Assembly: GCA_001831055.1 (NCBI GenBank)
Contig: MIDO01000115.1
Span: forward strand, 11,929-21,293
Origin: Verrucomicrobia bacterium GWC2_42_7
Lineage (GTDB): Bacteria > Verrucomicrobiota > Verrucomicrobiia > Opitutales > GWC2-42-7-A
Direction of reading: 5' to 3'
DNA length: 9,365 bases
Shown one piece after another: positions 8,672-9,365 of the stretch (the stretch's first letter is position 1; every line of letters starts with the position of its first letter). A program made the translations under genes and the position numbers. The notes under the pieces were generated by a model. The model saw only the letters and a program-made list of their open reading frames with translations. It was not told the origin of the DNA and searched no databases.

Positions 8672-9365
8672 ATGGCTCTTCCAACAAAACTTTCTTCAGC
8701 AAATTCACCAAAGCGTTTCGCTCCATTAGAGTATACGCGTAATATTGGTATTGCTGCACACATAGACGCCGGAAAAACGACAACGACCGAGCGTATTTTA
8801 TTTTATACAGGTGTCGTTCACAAAGTAGGTGAAGTTCACGATGGTACCACCGTCACTGACTGGATGGAGCAGGAACGTGAACGTGGGATTACCATTACAT
8901 CTGCTGCCATTTCCTGCAGTTGGCAAACAAAAGAAGGGCCTTTTGCTGGAATCAAGCAAAGAGTGAATATCATTGACACTCCAGGGCACGTAGACTTTAC
9001 AGCAGAGGTAGAGCGTTCTTTACGCGTTTTGGATGGTGCTGTTGCTGTTTTTTGTGCTGTAGCCGGCGTACAACCTCAATCTGAGACGGTTTGGCGCCAG
9101 ATGGACAAATACCATGTTCCTCGTGTCGCTTTCATTAACAAAATGGACCGTACCGGAGCAGACTTCTTCCGTGGGGTTGATGATATTCGTAAAAAGTTAG
9201 GTGGAAACGCCCATCCATTGTTCTTGCCTGTGGGGCAAGGAGAGAATTTTAAGGGGTTGATTGACCTCATCAAGATGAAGGCTTACATCTATGATGAAAC
9301 CGATCCCTCTGGAATGGGGTATAACACTATAGAAATTCCTACGGAGTATGTTGCTCAAGCCAAGG
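8672..9365 (+). CDS. fusA: Elongation factor G, 3'-truncated by window edge
   Basis: EF-G is the cytoplasmic GTPase that drives ribosome translocation and, with RRF, ribosome recycling. The frame starts at ATG 8672, 23 bases after rpsG, and is open to the window end (231 codons). Reading it gives [40 protein letters not shown] in overlapping view: an N-terminal extension of about 20 residues precedes the usual RNIGI. GTPase motifs are all visible: G1 AHIDAGKT (29-36), switch [12 protein letters not shown] (69-79), G3 DTPGH (102-106) and G4 NKMD (156-159). The conserved [25 protein letters not shown] region lies at 119-143. Domains II-V are beyond the edge. No clear Shine-Dalgarno sequence precedes the start (AAAGATACGCGAAAATTTT), so the start rests on reading frame and homology; no other ATG, GTG or TTG precedes the G1 motif in frame. 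Confidence 0.97.
   Translation, partial: MALPTKLSSANSPKRFAPLEYTRNIGIAAHIDAGKTTTTERILFYTGVVHKVGEVHDGTTVTDWMEQERERGITITSAAISCSWQTKEGPFAGIKQRVNIIDTPGHVDFTAEVERSLRVLDGAVAVFCAVAGVQPQSETVWRQMDKYHVPRVAFINKMDRTGADFFRGVDDIRKKLGGNAHPLFLPVGQGENFKGLIDLIKMKAYIYDETDPSGMGYNTIEIPTEYVAQAK

Noticed and set aside
8551..8742. 63-residue plus-strand open frame spanning the rpsG end and fusA start
   Set aside because: It lies over two well-supported genes in a different frame; the true fusA frame starts at 8672.

Overview
The window is a housekeeping segment of a bacterial chromosome, the rif-str transcription/translation cluster. All genes are on the + strand: the 3' part of rpoB (RNA polymerase beta), complete rpoC (beta prime), a 143-base gap with a strong intrinsic terminator and an AT-rich leader, then rpsL (S12), rpsG (S7) and the 5' part of fusA (EF-G), which runs off the right edge. 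Coding density is near 98%. I see no mobile element, CRISPR array, tRNA/rRNA gene or unknown protein-coding gene.

The proteins look most like the Planctomycetes-Verrucomicrobia-Chlamydiae group, with Verrucomicrobiota (perhaps an Opitutae-like lineage) the best guess. Reasons are RpoB and RpoC phrases shared with chlamydial homologues, the S12 segment [12 protein letters not shown], and the EF-G phrase [24 protein letters not shown]. This is a memory-based guess, not a database result. Base composition looks moderate, slightly AT-biased, with no compositional break between genes.

Layout: bases 1-3470 rpoB (about 115 N-terminal residues lie off the left edge); 3474-7634 rpoC, only 3 bases downstream, so co-transcribed and probably translationally coupled; 7644-7677 terminator; about 7700-7777 probable promoter and leader; 7778-8164 rpsL; 8175-8648 rpsG; 8672-9365 fusA (partial). 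The terminator suggests two units: (...)rpoB-rpoC making the polymerase core, and rpsL-rpsG-fusA making two small-subunit ribosomal proteins and the translocase.

No new system is present. Two conserved protein sites are nevertheless unusual. (1) RpoC has lost all four cysteines of the second zinc-binding site (E. coli C814/C888/C895/C898 correspond to D808/H883/S890/A893 here), while the N-terminal zinc site is intact. (2) S12 has proline at position 88, where lysine (E. coli K87 in mature numbering, a classic streptomycin-resistance position) is nearly universal. Both may be traits of a whole clade.
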